Shown: piece after piece, positions 1-10,090 of the stretch
Numbering within the stretch: the stretch's first letter is position 1
How the letters are laid out: the number at the start of each line of letters is the position of its first letter
From: Magicicada septendecula
Taxonomy: Eukaryota > Arthropoda > Insecta > Hemiptera > Cicadidae
Direction: 5' to 3'
Length of the DNA: 64,000 nucleotides
NCBI GenBank assembly: GCA_034769895.1
Contig: JAWRYS010001480.1
Span: 123,499 to 187,498 of the forward strand
Made by a program: the position numbers and the translations under genes
Notes under the pieces: model-generated
Databases searched by the model: none
Told to the model about the DNA's origin: nothing
Seen by the model: the letters and a program-made list of their open reading frames with translations, nothing else

Positions 1-67
1 TTTGGGAAGTTCCACATTTGATGAAATGCCGATGCAATTTCCAGCCACTCTTTTGGTGATGTTGGAA
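1..67 (-). pseudogene. Harbinger transposase (HARBI1-like), second exon, partial
   Basis: The minus strand from about 67 to the window edge reads PTSPKEWLEIASAFHQMWNF. This resembles the HARBI1 segment (KEWLE...F...WNFP) that directly follows the part encoded by the exon at 1570-2013. The reading phase (one base left by the upstream exon, two needed here) is compatible with splicing, but I see no clear AG acceptor just before it. The acceptor may be mutated. The DDE catalytic part of the gene would lie off the left edge. Similarity was recognised by eye only. Confidence 0.5.
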
Positions 68-336
68 AATGAAACCAATAACAATGTGTTAAAGTTGCTA
101 CGACAAATACCAGTAAATCACAAGTATAAAGTTTTGTTATTATTACATAATATTTTATTTTTATTGCCCTGAACCTAGTTAGTGAAAGAAAACTATTTAA
201 AAGCGATTTTTAAAGACTTTTGATCAAATTAATAATTCAATTTTCGAACCAAAAATAGACATTTATTTAAGATCCAATTTTGAATATGTTTTAAAAAACT
301 TAACAATTTATTAGTGGTTTCCCCCGTTTTACCTGA

Positions 337-338
<2 letters not shown>

Positions 339-388
<50 letters not shown>
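339..388. repeat. (CA)n microsatellite
   Basis: An uninterrupted run of about 25 CA units lies between the two Harbinger transposase exons. Confidence 0.95.
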
Positions 389-390
<2 letters not shown>

Positions 391-486
391 TATTAAGATA
401 CAGGATTAACCTCTTCCTTCAACAAGTGCTTTTTGTTACATCGGTAAGGTCGAGGCTATGTAATCTGTTTATTTCTCTTTTTCAGA

Positions 487-941
487 TAATGGGCACTACC
501 CCAACTTCTTCTTCAATGAAACGTAAACCCACACAAGAACCTCTGATGGTGAAGAAGCCTCGTACTCAGAATACTACAATTGAAACTCAAAGGGAAAATT
601 TGATAAACACAGCAATTGCAGCTCTGCAACAGAATGAAGATGAATATGATGTAGTTGGAAAGTCAGTGGCAGCTAAGTTACGAAAGATGAAGGAAATTCA
701 GAGAATCCACGCAGAGAAACTTATCAATGACGTTATGTACAAAGGGTTACTTGAACAGCTAGATGAGACCTCTATTTCGAATGATGCTAGTTCCAATTAT
801 ACCTGGATGACGACACCATCAGGACGTAGTAGTTGTAGCACAGTCAACAATGATAGCCGTTATTTCAATCCAATAAATTATCAAGAGGAAAATACAATAG
901 CGAACTTAAATCAAGTTTCTACCGAATTCGGTTACAAATAA
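487..941 (+). CDS. MADF/BESS-type Harbinger partner protein, C-terminal exon
   Basis: The open frame follows a good splice acceptor (pyrimidine tract plus TTTTTCAG ending at 486). It encodes a charged nuclear-looking protein (KRK...VKKPR) and a helical C-terminal segment with DEYDVVGKSVAAKLRKM and AEKLINDVMYKGLL. That segment is typical of the C-terminal half of MADF-domain proteins encoded by insect Harbinger elements or related host proteins, in which the preceding MADF domain binds DNA. No MADF domain is seen upstream in the window, so this may be a terminal exon. The TAA stop lies inside an AATAAA polyadenylation hexamer at 938-943. The exon lies on the opposite strand inside the inferred intron of the transposase. 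It could also be a host-derived sequence. Confidence 0.55.
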
Positions 942-1569
942 ATTACTGTTTTTCAGTTTAGATTAATGTTTTTAGATCTATATGTACTTTTTTACTATTA
1001 CCAAATAGTTAATTAGCCTAATTAATAGGGAATACATTTTTTATTAGGTGGCTTTTGTTAAATTATGTAATTGATAATTTATTAATTGAGATATTTCATT
1101 TTGTTTGACGATTCAATATGCAATGGATATTTAGAATACACTAAACTAGTAAATATTTTGTTTGATTAATTTTTACTTTTACCGTTCTTTACTGATCTTC
1201 TAAAAGTGAATATTCCAACAAACGTTTCAATTTGTATTACTTAATTGTAATAAACTATGGCATTTTGGATAAAAACTTGTTTGTTATTATTTTACCTATT
1301 GGAATGATAATTTCATAACTTTTCTAACCTTTCAGTAGCAATTTCCGAATAAAAAACTAATCAACAGAACGCAACAGAGTTTATTGGTTTTTAGGGAGTA
1401 TTTCAGAACTTAAAGTTGTTATGTTTACATGGTATATAAAAACTTGAAGAAAAATTGATCTCAAAAAACAATTACATAATACACGTGACAATCAGAGAAT
1501 ATTTTCTTTCCCATTTATAAATATATCCAATTGAGTATATTCCTTATATAAGTACTAATATTGACTTAC

Positions 1570-2013
1570 CTTTAAGCATGGCTCTTTCAACACTTGGTAA
1601 ATGGCTCTGCAGGTTTCTGGGATAATTTTGCCAAGTGACTGAGCCGATATTATTGCAGAGAATTTTAAGTCTTCAAAACTTCTTCCAGTTGCCAAGAAAC
1701 GCAATGTGACAGCAAGCCTATCATCCACCGGTATAGCTTCTCTTAACACTGTATTCTTTTTCTGGATCAAAGGTGTCACTAATTCAGTTAGGTACTTATA
1801 TTCATCCTCTGTCATTCTTAAACAGTTCTTGAAATCATACGGGTTGTTTTCTCTAAGTTCTAACAGTAAGTTCATATGTGAATATTCATTCCTTTTTTGA
1901 AGCCAACTTTTAACCCAACACTTTCGAGGTTTCCTTTTTGGTTTTTTTGGAATAAACACCCGAGCTTCATCTAATAGCAATATTGCAGCGGCCAAACGTT
2001 TCCTATCGTCCAT
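1570..2013 (-). CDS. HARBI1-like: Harbinger transposase (HARBI1-like), first coding exon
   Basis: The exon starts at ATG 2013 and encodes about 148 residues. It has the N-terminal HARBI1 pattern: a basic stretch, then a tryptophan-containing segment (WVKSWL), LLLELRENNPYDFKNCLRM, and DDRLAVTLRFLATGRSFEDL, which is the helical region before the DDE nuclease. It ends at a consensus donor, AAAG|GTAAGT, with the GT at 1569-1568. Reading past the donor meets a stop within a few codons, which supports splicing. A matching downstream exon is visible at 1-67. PIF/Harbinger transposases cut and paste DNA in the nucleus. Catalytic residues are not in this exon. Confidence 0.75.
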
Positions 2014-2132
2014 TATTTCAGTTCACTTCACAAACCAATAGCAATTATTAAAACAATTTACCACACACAAATTAAAACAGACAAAATGATGAACTGAACG
2101 TGTCGCTAGAAAGGTTGGTACGATACTGGTTC

Positions 2133-2324
2133 GATAGTGTGTAGGGACGCGACGCACCTGACTTTTGTCGTCCAAACATCTTACGTACCGGGTTGGGGCC
2201 TTGTGCGGCCGACCAGGTTTGATAGTGTATGGAGAATCGCTGATCGAACATTTGTGCATCCCAACTTCAAGCAAACCTGGTACGGTCTGGTTCGTCGGAC
2301 TGAGTTGGATAGTGTATGGGGGGC
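2133..2324. repeat. Probable right terminus of the Harbinger element with repeated motif
   Basis: Three spaced copies of GATAGTGTRTRGG-like sequence occur at about 2133, 2221 and 2308. The last runs into GGGGGGC at about 2324. Read inward this gives an end beginning GCCCCCC, in keeping with the GC-rich termini of Harbinger elements. The left end is outside the window, so the inverted repeat and the 3-bp target duplication cannot be checked. Confidence 0.4.
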
Positions 2325-2412
2325 ATAAAACAATGGAACACTAGAGAGATCAGAGATCGGTGTTACAAGTAGTCAGACCAAACTGTATATGTTACGACAG
2401 GTCTTGTGCTCA

Positions 2413-3265
2413 GTGAATTTCATCATCATCATTATCTTCATGGATTAAACCAAGGATGGTTTGTTCCGGTCTCAAATAGGCAAAGATTAGAGTTAGTCAC
2501 ACCAGCGCTTCTTCGAACGTCACAAACTTTTCCGTCCCCTCGGCTTGTAGTTCCATAGTTGTTTGGGGATGCGGCAGTCATCCATTCGGCAAAGACGTTC
2601 CCACCAATTCAGCCGATACTAGGCGATTCTGTCGAGTATACTCATAATATTCAGTTCCTGCCGTATAACTATGTTTCGTGTATGATCATGGAGAGTATAC
2701 CCTGCAACGTGCCTGAGATATCTCATTTCAGCCGCTTGGATTAAAGTCCAATTCTGAGACCCATAAAAAAGTGTGGGAAGAGCCATCACTTTGTAGAATT
2801 TTAGGCGTGTTCCTTTACTTGCTGACTTAAGGGGTCGTCTAATCGTCCGCACATAAGGTTGTACATATACAACTTATTCAAAACGCCGTTGCTTGCATTG
2901 TAAGACATACTGTAGCCCAGGTATTCAAAATTGCTAACTTGTTCCACGACAAGTAATTTCCATCAATAACAATTTTTGCCCGTACGGGATTTCAGTTCGA
3001 CCTTAATCCACATCTCCATTATTGCATTCAGTCGTGTCCTTAATATAGATGCATTCAATTTATATGAAGTATTAAGAAAACTAACCCCTCTGTAGTTCCT
3101 GCAGTCATTACGATCACCTTTGTTGAATATGAGAATTATCAGTGAATTTGAAAACTGAAATATGAATTCACACGTCAAGGTACAAGAATTGTTTCCATTG
3201 CTTTTGTAATGTTGTCTTAATACCGGAGGAAGGTCATTCAAGAGAAGGCATGTCAGTAAAGACAC
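2413..3265 (-). pseudogene. Non-LTR retrotransposon RT fragment (decayed)
   Basis: From 3265 downward the minus strand reads an RT segment (FNKGDRNDCRNYRGVSFLNT), then a NFEYLGY-like segment near 2900, then the RT tail TRLKFYKVMALPTLFYGSQN followed by QAAEMRYLRHVAGY. These are hallmarks of insect LINE ORF2. The pieces lie in different frames and the palm motifs between them are missing, so there is an internal deletion. On the minus strand the sequence ends near 2413 in a short GAT-rich tail, as is usual for this LINE type. Inactive. Confidence 0.7.
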
Positions 3266-3718
3266 AAGTCAGACGAGTCAAAAACACCTGGCACTGCCAG
3301 AGGGTCCTCCGAATTGCTACACAGGCAACTCTGTTTGTCGAGTCACTGTTTCGGTCCAACCGTTGCGTAACTACGAGAGAGTGAGAAAGGGGGGGAGGCA
3401 TAGTACAGGGCAGAGGTGTGTTAAATTAAAATTTTAAAATAACAGGTATAAATGATACCCTTCCAAAAATAACAGGTACAAATACCTGTTATTATATACT
3501 TACACATATATCTATATTACATAATTTTTTATAAGAAATAAATCGATAATAAAAGTATTAACAGTGTTACTTTACACTGTGACTTTATTAAACTATTACT
3601 GTTCAAAAGAAAATAAGAAATGAGAGAATTTATAGGCCATGTAACCTAGCATAATGAACATAACCTACCAAAACCGACAACAGTCAAGGTGGACATCAAT
3701 ACTTAAAAGGCCTTCCCA

Positions 3719-3905
3719 TAGTATGGGGGTTCCCGACCGGTGGTAGTCATACCACTAGTGGTATGCAAGAAGACCTGGCTAAGAAAAAAGTATTTACTTA
3801 ACAAAAATAAATACAAATTTATGCTCAAAACAACAATAAATTTTCATCGGACATGACTTAAACCGATTACCCTTATATATAATTTGTTATTATAATCTGT
3901 ATTAT
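3719..3905. mobile_element. Remnant of the same hAT family that bounds 4647-33049
   Basis: GGTTCCCGACCGGTGGTA resembles the hAT end at 4651 (GGTTCCCAACCGGTGGTACG). The following sequence (AAGTATTTACTTAA, then TCAAAACAACAAT, then GATTACCCTTATA) recurs in order just inside the left end at about 4687 and on the right side at about 31570-31600. It contains a perfect 16-bp palindrome, ATACCACTAGTGGTAT, at 3749-3764. Confidence 0.45.
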
Positions 3906-4090
3906 GTATCTGCATAATACACGAGAATAAACGTTACATCAGTGTGAATGTTTTTTATTTACTAAATACAGCTTCGTCTCGTTGGCATAGACATTTTCTG
4001 AACTTCACTGTTTTACTTCGTTTCGTAATTGTATGGTAATCGGCATATGCACAGAATAAAATATTCAGCACCAAAAGTGGCTTCGTACTC

Positions 4091-4197
4091 GTAATACTCT
4101 TAATACCTTTAGTACTCGTTCACTTGTTGTTACTTGTGTATCCGTAATACTCAAAACACTTGTAGTACTCGTTTACTTGTTGTTACTTGTGTACTCG
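4091..4197. repeat. Two-copy tandem repeat, ~53 bp unit
   Basis: Two adjacent copies of a unit run from TAATACTC to TTGTTGTTACTTGTGTA-CG, differing at a few bases. Confidence 0.7.
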
Positions 4198-4341
4198 TTA
4201 GTTGCGTAGGGAGGTCCCCCAAGACTCGGAACTGCGAGGGCGCAAATAACAGATATTTCAAATTTTCAGTGACTGTTATATCCGTTCCACAAAAATACCG
4301 TTCAAAATACCTGTTATAGGTATATAGGCCCACTTCTACAG

Positions 4342-4638
4342 TGCAGGCAGCTTCTCTCTCTATTCAGCAGTAGCTACGGTGTTGAAAACAGTACGTCATC
4401 ACTACTTGCGACTTGCGAATGCGCTCTATTGCTCTAAATTTCAAATTGAATAAAAACTTTTGATATCAGCGTTTCTGTATACATTAGTTACACACAATTC
4501 AGAAAACACGAATAAATATAACAAGACAACATAAAATCTACCAGAAATATAACAGAAATTAATATAACAAACAGAACAGTGTTTCAGGAACCACAACAAC
4601 ATTCTGGTAGACGTCAGGGTCAAACTTACCCGGCCTTA
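4342..4638. other. No recognised feature
   Basis: AT-rich sequence with short frames only. It directly flanks the hAT-ended nest. Confidence 0.6.
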
Positions 4639-4732
4639 CTATACAGCAGTGGTTCCCAACCGGTGGTACGCAAGAAAACGCAAAAAGTATTTACTTAAAA
4701 AAATTAATAAATAAATACAGTATTAAAAAAAA

Positions 4733-4875
4733 ATTAGACCCACGAAAAACTTCAGAAGGTTGGAAATTAAGAAGTAATGATGAAATATATCGAAGTATAG
4801 AAAATATAACAAACAGTGAGAAAAGCAAGACTAGTATTTTTTGGACATTTATATAGAATGGACGACAATAGGTTA
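4733..4875 (+). pseudogene. LINE ORF2 C-terminal fragment, left part (split by insertion)
   Basis: The translation runs WKLRSNDEIYRSIENITN, then, after a frameshift, LYRMDDNRL. These match the region after the RT of insect LINEs (WKLR.NEEIY...; GH.YRMDDNRL). The reading stops at the junction at 4875 and resumes at 31251 with RLTKQIFKYLW, the expected next segment. The fragment lies inside the hAT-ended element. Confidence 0.7.
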
Positions 4876-5510
4876 TAATGTGCAATTATGCTAATCTATG
4901 CAAATCTAATTAATCAATTATCCAATTAGATTTAAATGTGTCAAAATTGCTTTGTTTACATGAATCTATTAATTACTCAAATATAATTAACTGTATTCAT
5001 TAACGATTAGCATAATCACTGAGACTCTTTAGTGTTGTTTAAACAATATTAGAAAATTTATCACAAATAATTTAATTAACGTTAGTGTTTCGTTACTGAG
5101 GTAGTGACAATAATGAACACATGAATACTTAACAAATAAATACTTATTTATTAAACATCATTCAAATAAACCTTCGAGACATAAATATAAATTATGACCT
5201 GTAAATACGGTTAAGAAAACATACATGAATATAAATCACAATATATATATATATATATATATATATCTATTTCGTTGCTTGCTGTAAAACTAAACATACA
5301 ATGCAATAGACATACATAAACATAGACATCACATATTATTTATCCTACACTAATGCGTTCATTTTGCCTCAGATGAATAGTTTTTATGATTAATATTACC
5401 ACAGTAATTGATCTAAATTCTCAAAGTGTGGTTTCTTTGAAAAGAGACAGAGCAGTAGTTTTTATTATAATATTAATAACATGAAGATTTTACTTGAGAG
5501 AATGAATATC
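4876..5510. other. Left arm of an unidentified insertion
   Basis: AT-rich non-coding sequence between the split LINE and the Penelope target site. It includes a (TA)n run at about 5243-5266. It belongs with 29711-31250 as one interrupted unit. No terminal inverted repeats or LTRs are evident between the two outer edges, so the class is unknown. Confidence 0.5.
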
Positions 5511-5541
5511 CATAATTCCATTTAATGAAGAATAGAAAAAT

Positions 5542-5820
5542 ATTTGCTAGAAAAATATGTAACTCTACAGATGGTGTGGGACAGGGTTTAGGGGGTGGGG
5601 AAGGGTCATTTATATTATAGCTTGTTGTGTGTGAGCAGGGTGGGGGAGAGGGGTGAAGGGTTTGTTTTTAAAATAATTTCTGCCTATTCCGATCTGACGA
5701 TGGGCTGTGAGGCTTGAAAGCGCTAATCGGGATAATTTTTATATAGTGGTGTGCAACTGTGATCATTCTGATTGTGATTTCAACCACTAACACAAATTTC
5801 TTCATTAAACGTCTGTTAAG
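5542..5820 (+). repeat. Penelope terminal repeat (pLTR), copy 1
   Basis: Begins ATTTGCTAGAAAAATATG and runs to the ORF start. It recurs almost unchanged at 8429-8707 and, truncated, at 29468-29698. It holds the hammerhead motif at 5689-5730. The 19 bp before it, after the target duplication, are not shared with the other copies. Confidence 0.9.
5689..5730 (+). ncRNA. Hammerhead ribozyme, Penelope type (copy 1)
   Basis: Stem I is CCGAT (5689-5693) with ATCGG (5726-5730). The core box CTGACGA is at 5694-5700. A short stem II follows, GGGC with GCTT including two G-U pairs. GAA is at 5716-5718. The self-complementary AGCGCT (5719-5724) provides a minimal stem III, and A5725 is the cleavage-site nucleotide. 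Short palindromic stem III hammerheads, likely acting as dimers, are known in Penelope terminal repeats. The weak stem II may reduce activity. Confidence 0.8.
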
Positions 5821-8238
5821 ATGTGCAATCGACTACAGGTAATGGGCAACAACAATGAGGTAATAAACGACAACAATAAGGTAAGTAAAGTTTTTAAATA
5901 TCTTAAGTTAAAAGTTAAATTGAAGAGGGTTTTAAGTAAAATATGGTTTAATAAACAATGTCTGGATAATAATGTCATCCCAAAGTACGCTCAAGTTAAA
6001 ATTAAAAATAAGAACAGTGTAGCCAAAAAAGTAAAAGAACAAAGCGAGAAGTTGTGGATAAAACTGGAAATAAGGTCACTCTATGGCTTAATCAATAGAT
6101 ATAATAGGGAATTATATGACAGACACATAGAATTGTTAAGAATATACTCGTATGTACAGTTAGAAGAAATATTATATAATTTTGGTTTGGGGTACGTAGA
6201 AAAGAAATTGGAAAAGAAAAATAAAAAAATGGTAGATAAGTTAAATAAATTAATAAGAAAGAACGAAGTAAAAAAGGAACACCTCTCTAAGAATAACTAT
6301 GAAAAAAGAGTAATAAACCTTACAGAGGTGAATTTCAATACAGAAGAAAAAGAAATGTTAGCAAAAGGCTTAAAATACGCACCGCCACCAGAATTAAATC
6401 AAGAAAAAACGATTATTGAATGCGAAAGCATAATACAAAAACTAGGAAATGAAACTGATAAAAAAAGAATACGGTGGGAAGTAGGGAATGTAGTAGATAA
6501 AATATTTAAGAAAAGTTTGTATAATTCAAAAAATGAACAAAAAATCAAATCAACTGTAACTAAACTAAAGAATAAAATAAAGAAAAATGATATTATAGTT
6601 GCGAAGGTGGACAAAGGAAATACAATGGTACTACTGAGAAAGGACGAATATATAAAGAAAACGGAAGAATTTATAAGGGAAGGACCATACGAGGAAATAA
6701 AGTATGATTATACAAGTAAGTACCAGTCAAGGATAAAACAAATGATGAAACAGATAACATTTATACAAGAAAATAAGAAAAAGTATTTATTGGAAAGTAA
6801 TCCAACAGCACCAACTTTTAAAAGTCAGGTTAAGATACATAAAGAAGGGAAACCAATTAGACCGATTGTTTCTTTTATTAATGCACCTATTTATAAATTA
6901 TCAAAGGAAGTTAGCAGAGTACTGAGAGAGAAATATGAATTTGGGACAAAATACAATATAGAGAATAATGTAAAATTGATAGAAAAATTAGAAAATATTA
7001 GGATTAATGTAAATACAAAATTGATATCACTGGATGTTAAGGACATGTTTACCAATATCACAGTAAATAAAGTTATTAAGTTAATAAACGATAATAATAT
7101 GGGAGAATACAGGTATAAAAAGCAGTTGATGAAAGTAATTAAAGAATGTGTAAATCAGAACTATTTTAGGTTTAATAACAAGTTTTATATACAGAAAAAA
7201 GGTTTACCTATGGGGTCTTCATTGTCCCCTATTCTTGCTGAAATATACATGAATGATTTTGAAAAGCAATTAATAATTTCCACTAAGTATAAAGACAATA
7301 TAAAATTATGGTCTAGATACGTTGATGATGTATTAGTAATCTGGGAAGGAAGCATAGAAGAAATGCATGAGTTTATAAATGAGGTAAATAATAAGGATAA
7401 AAACTTACAATTTAAAGAAGAGATAGGAGGTAAGAAAATAAATTACTTAGATTTGAACATAGAAATTAAGGATAATGAGAAACTACAGTTTGGGATATTT
7501 AGGAAAGAGTCGTATTCTGATATAATTATACCAAGAGAGTCTTACCACCCATATAGATATAAAATGGCGGCAATCAATACATTTTGTTACAGAGCTCAGA
7601 AGTGTTTAAAAGAGACCGAATCAAAAGTTAGGGAGTTAAAAACGATAAAGGGAATTGTAAGGAATAATAATTATAACACCAACATAGTGGATAAAGTTAT
7701 GAAAAGGGTTAACATACAAAAAGCTAAAATAGAACCAGAACAAAAGAATTATGCAGGGTCATTGACATACATAGGTTCACATACTAGAAAAATTATAAAA
7801 TGTTTTAATAAATATGGAGTAGATATAGCTATTAAAAAATGTGAAACGGTATTTGATAAGATAAGGAATAAGAATATAGAAAAAATTCCAGTATTACAGA
7901 AAAGCGGAATTTATAAATTAAAATGTAAAGACTGCAACAAAGTGTACCTAGGTGAGACGGGACGAAAATTCGTATGCAGGTTGTCTGACCACAAACGTGG
8001 AGAAGGTAATAGAACAACCAATTCGTTATATGCAAGACATTTCATAGAAGACAACCATAAGTTTGTTAATCCTTTGGAAGAATACGAAATTGTAAAAGTA
8101 GTAAATAACACAGTTGAAAGGAAGCTTAGAGAGGAGTTAGAAATATTAAAAGAAAGAGAAAAAGGGTTAGACAATTTAATTAATATTAAAATTAAATTTG
8201 ATAATGAAGAAATATTTTATAACATGATTAAGAAGTAA
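5821..8238 (+). CDS. Penelope-like reverse transcriptase with GIY-YIG endonuclease, full length
   Basis: A single open frame of 805 residues. The N-terminal third is lysine-rich. The RT follows, with GLPMGSSLSPILAEIYM near residue 461 and the catalytic YVDD at about 500-503, in SRYVDDVLVIW. A linker leads to a GIY-YIG endonuclease from about residue 696: GIYKLKCKDCNKVYLGETGR, then the arginine in FVCRLSDH, the H/N-rich ARHFIEDNH, and a glutamate in ERKLREELE. The CxxC and downstream histidines form the zinc-finger-like insert common to Penelope proteins. The enzyme would nick DNA with GIY-YIG and prime reverse transcription in the nucleus. The ATG at 5821 directly follows the terminal repeat. 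No stop or frameshift interrupts the frame, so it may be functional or very recently active. Confidence 0.92.
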   Translation: MCNRLQVMGNNNEVINDNNKVSKVFKYLKLKVKLKRVLSKIWFNKQCLDNNVIPKYAQVKIKNKNSVAKKVKEQSEKLWIKLEIRSLYGLINRYNRELYDRHIELLRIYSYVQLEEILYNFGLGYVEKKLEKKNKKMVDKLNKLIRKNEVKKEHLSKNNYEKRVINLTEVNFNTEEKEMLAKGLKYAPPPELNQEKTIIECESIIQKLGNETDKKRIRWEVGNVVDKIFKKSLYNSKNEQKIKSTVTKLKNKIKKNDIIVAKVDKGNTMVLLRKDEYIKKTEEFIREGPYEEIKYDYTSKYQSRIKQMMKQITFIQENKKKYLLESNPTAPTFKSQVKIHKEGKPIRPIVSFINAPIYKLSKEVSRVLREKYEFGTKYNIENNVKLIEKLENIRINVNTKLISLDVKDMFTNITVNKVIKLINDNNMGEYRYKKQLMKVIKECVNQNYFRFNNKFYIQKKGLPMGSSLSPILAEIYMNDFEKQLIISTKYKDNIKLWSRYVDDVLVIWEGSIEEMHEFINEVNNKDKNLQFKEEIGGKKINYLDLNIEIKDNEKLQFGIFRKESYSDIIIPRESYHPYRYKMAAINTFCYRAQKCLKETESKVRELKTIKGIVRNNNYNTNIVDKVMKRVNIQKAKIEPEQKNYAGSLTYIGSHTRKIIKCFNKYGVDIAIKKCETVFDKIRNKNIEKIPVLQKSGIYKLKCKDCNKVYLGETGRKFVCRLSDHKRGEGNRTTNSLYARHFIEDNHKFVNPLEEYEIVKVVNNTVERKLREELEILKEREKGLDNLINIKIKFDNEEIFYNMIKK

Positions 8239-8428
8239 ATGATAGAGGACAGATAGATAAGATTAAGAATTATTTGCATAGTACTAATTGGATGGTTAAA
8301 ATAAGGGTGTGTGACTGACCCATGTGTGTGGAGAGGAAGTAGGGTAAGTTAAAAAGGATGCACACACACACACACGCACACACACACACACACACATACA
8401 CACACACACACACACTGAAACACAAGGA
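8239..8428 (+). other. 3' region of Penelope unit 1 with (CA)n
   Basis: A short untranslated stretch containing a CA-rich microsatellite at 8361-8415. It recurs after the second unit at 29280-29467, so the microsatellite is carried by the element itself. Confidence 0.8.
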
Positions 8429-8707
8429 ATTTGCTAGAAAAATATGTAACTGTACAGATGGTGTGGGACAGGGTTTAGGGGGTGGGGAAGGGTCATTTAT
8501 ATTATAGCTTGTTGTGTGTGAGCAGGGTGGGGGAGAGGGGTGAAGGGTTTGTTTTTAAAATAATTTCTGCCTATTCCGATCTGACGATGGGCTGTGAGGC
8601 TTGAAAGCGCTAATCGGGATAATTTTTATATAGTGGTGTGCAACTGTGATCATTCTGATTGTGATTTCAACCACTAACACAAATTTCTTCATTAAACGTC
8701 TGTTAAG
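8429..8707 (+). repeat. Penelope terminal repeat (pLTR), copy 2
   Basis: Near-identical to 5542-5820 and placed directly between the two ORFs in the same orientation, as expected for a tandem array. Confidence 0.9.
8576..8617 (+). ncRNA. Hammerhead ribozyme, Penelope type (copy 2)
   Basis: Same layout as copy 1: CCGAT (8576-8580), CTGACGA (8581-8587), GAA, AGCGCT, A, ATCGG (8613-8617). Its place between the two ORFs fits a role in cutting multimeric transcripts into units. Confidence 0.8.
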
Positions 8708-10090
8708 ATGTGCAATCGACTACAGGTAATGGACAACAACAATGAGGTAATAAACGACAACAATAAGGTAAGTAAAGTTTTTAAATATCTTAAGTTAAAA
8801 GTTAAATTGAAGAGGGTTTTAAGTAAAATATGGTTTAATAAACAATGTCTGGATAATAATGTCATCCCAAAGTACGCTCAAGTTAAAATTAAAAATAAGA
8901 ACAGTGTAGCCAAAAAAGTAAAAGAACAAAGCGAGAAGTTGTGGATAAAACTGGAAATAAGGTCACTCTACGGCTTAATCAATAGATATAATAGGGAATT
9001 ATATGACAGACACACAGAATTGTTAAGAATATACTCGTATGTAGAGTTAGAAGAAATATTATATAATTTTGGTTTGGGGTACGTAGAAAAGAAATTGGAA
9101 AAGAAAAATAAAAAAATGGTAGATAAGTTAAATAAATTAATAAGAAAGAACGAAGTAAAAAAGGATCACCTCTCTAAGAATAACTATGAAAAAAGAGTAA
9201 TAAACCTTACAGAGGTGAATTTCAATACAGAAGAAAAAGAAATGTTAGCAAAAGGCTTAAAATACGCACCGCCACCAGAATTAAATCAAGAAAAAACGAT
9301 TATTGAATGCGAAAGCATAATACAAAAACTAGGAAATGAAAATGATAAAAAAAGAATACGGTGGGAAGTAGGGAATGTAGTAGATAAAATATTTAAGAAA
9401 AGTTTGTATAATTCAAAAAATGAACAAAAAATCAAATCAACTGTAACTAAACTAAAGAATAAAATAAAAAAAATGATATTATAGTTACGAAGGCGGACAA
9501 AGGAAATACAATGGTACTACTGAGAAAGGACGAATATATAAAGAAAACGGAAGAATTTATAAGGGAAGGACCATACGAGGAAATAAAGTATGATTATACA
9601 AGTAAGTACCAGTCAAGGATAAAACAAATGATGAAACAGATAACATTTATAGAAGAAAATAAGAAAAAGTATTTATTGGAAAGTAATCCAACAGCACCAA
9701 CTTTTAAAAGTCAGGTTAAGATACATAAAGAAGGGAAACCAATTAGACCGATTGTTTCTTTTATTAATGCACCTATTTATAAATTATCAAAGGAAGTTAG
9801 CAGAGTACTGAGAGAGAAATATGAATTTGGGACAAAATACAATATAGAGAATAATGTAAAATTGATAGAAAAATTAGAAAATATTAGGATTAATGTAAAT
9901 ACAAAATTGATATCACTGGATGTTAAGGACATGTTTACCAATATCACAGTAAATAAAGTTATTAAATTAATAAACGATAATAATATGGGAGAATACAGGT
10001 ATAAAAAGCAGTTGATGAAAGTAATTAAAGAATGTGTAAATCAGAACTATTTTAGGTTTAATAACAAGTTTTATATACAGAAAAAAGGTT
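8708..10090 (+). pseudogene. Second Penelope ORF, 5' half (frameshifted and split)
   Basis: Nearly identical to the first 460 residues of the 5821-8238 ORF. A one-base loss in an A-run at about 9472 shifts the frame after 258 codons, and the correct frame resumes by 9511. At 10090, just before the RT catalytic region, the gene is cut by the gypsy array. It resumes at 28242 after the GGTT target duplication. The A-run deletion alone would inactivate it. Confidence 0.92.

Larger units (their letters stand above)
3411..4341. mobile_element. Possible short non-autonomous hAT-like element
   Basis: The left edge reads CAGAGGTGTG and the right edge reads CCCACTTCTACAG, so the two ends are weakly inverted. 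Just inside each end is an AACAGGTAT-type motif in opposite orientation (3449 and about 4310). Next to the left copy is a small hairpin (AACAGGTA with TACCTGTT). The possible 8-bp flanking duplication matches only partly, so the boundaries are uncertain. No coding sequence is seen. A remnant of another hAT family and a 53-bp tandem duplication lie inside. Confidence 0.3.

Noticed and set aside
4134-4333. Short frames on both strands near 4.2 kb
   Set aside because: They arise from the tandem repeat and AT-rich DNA.
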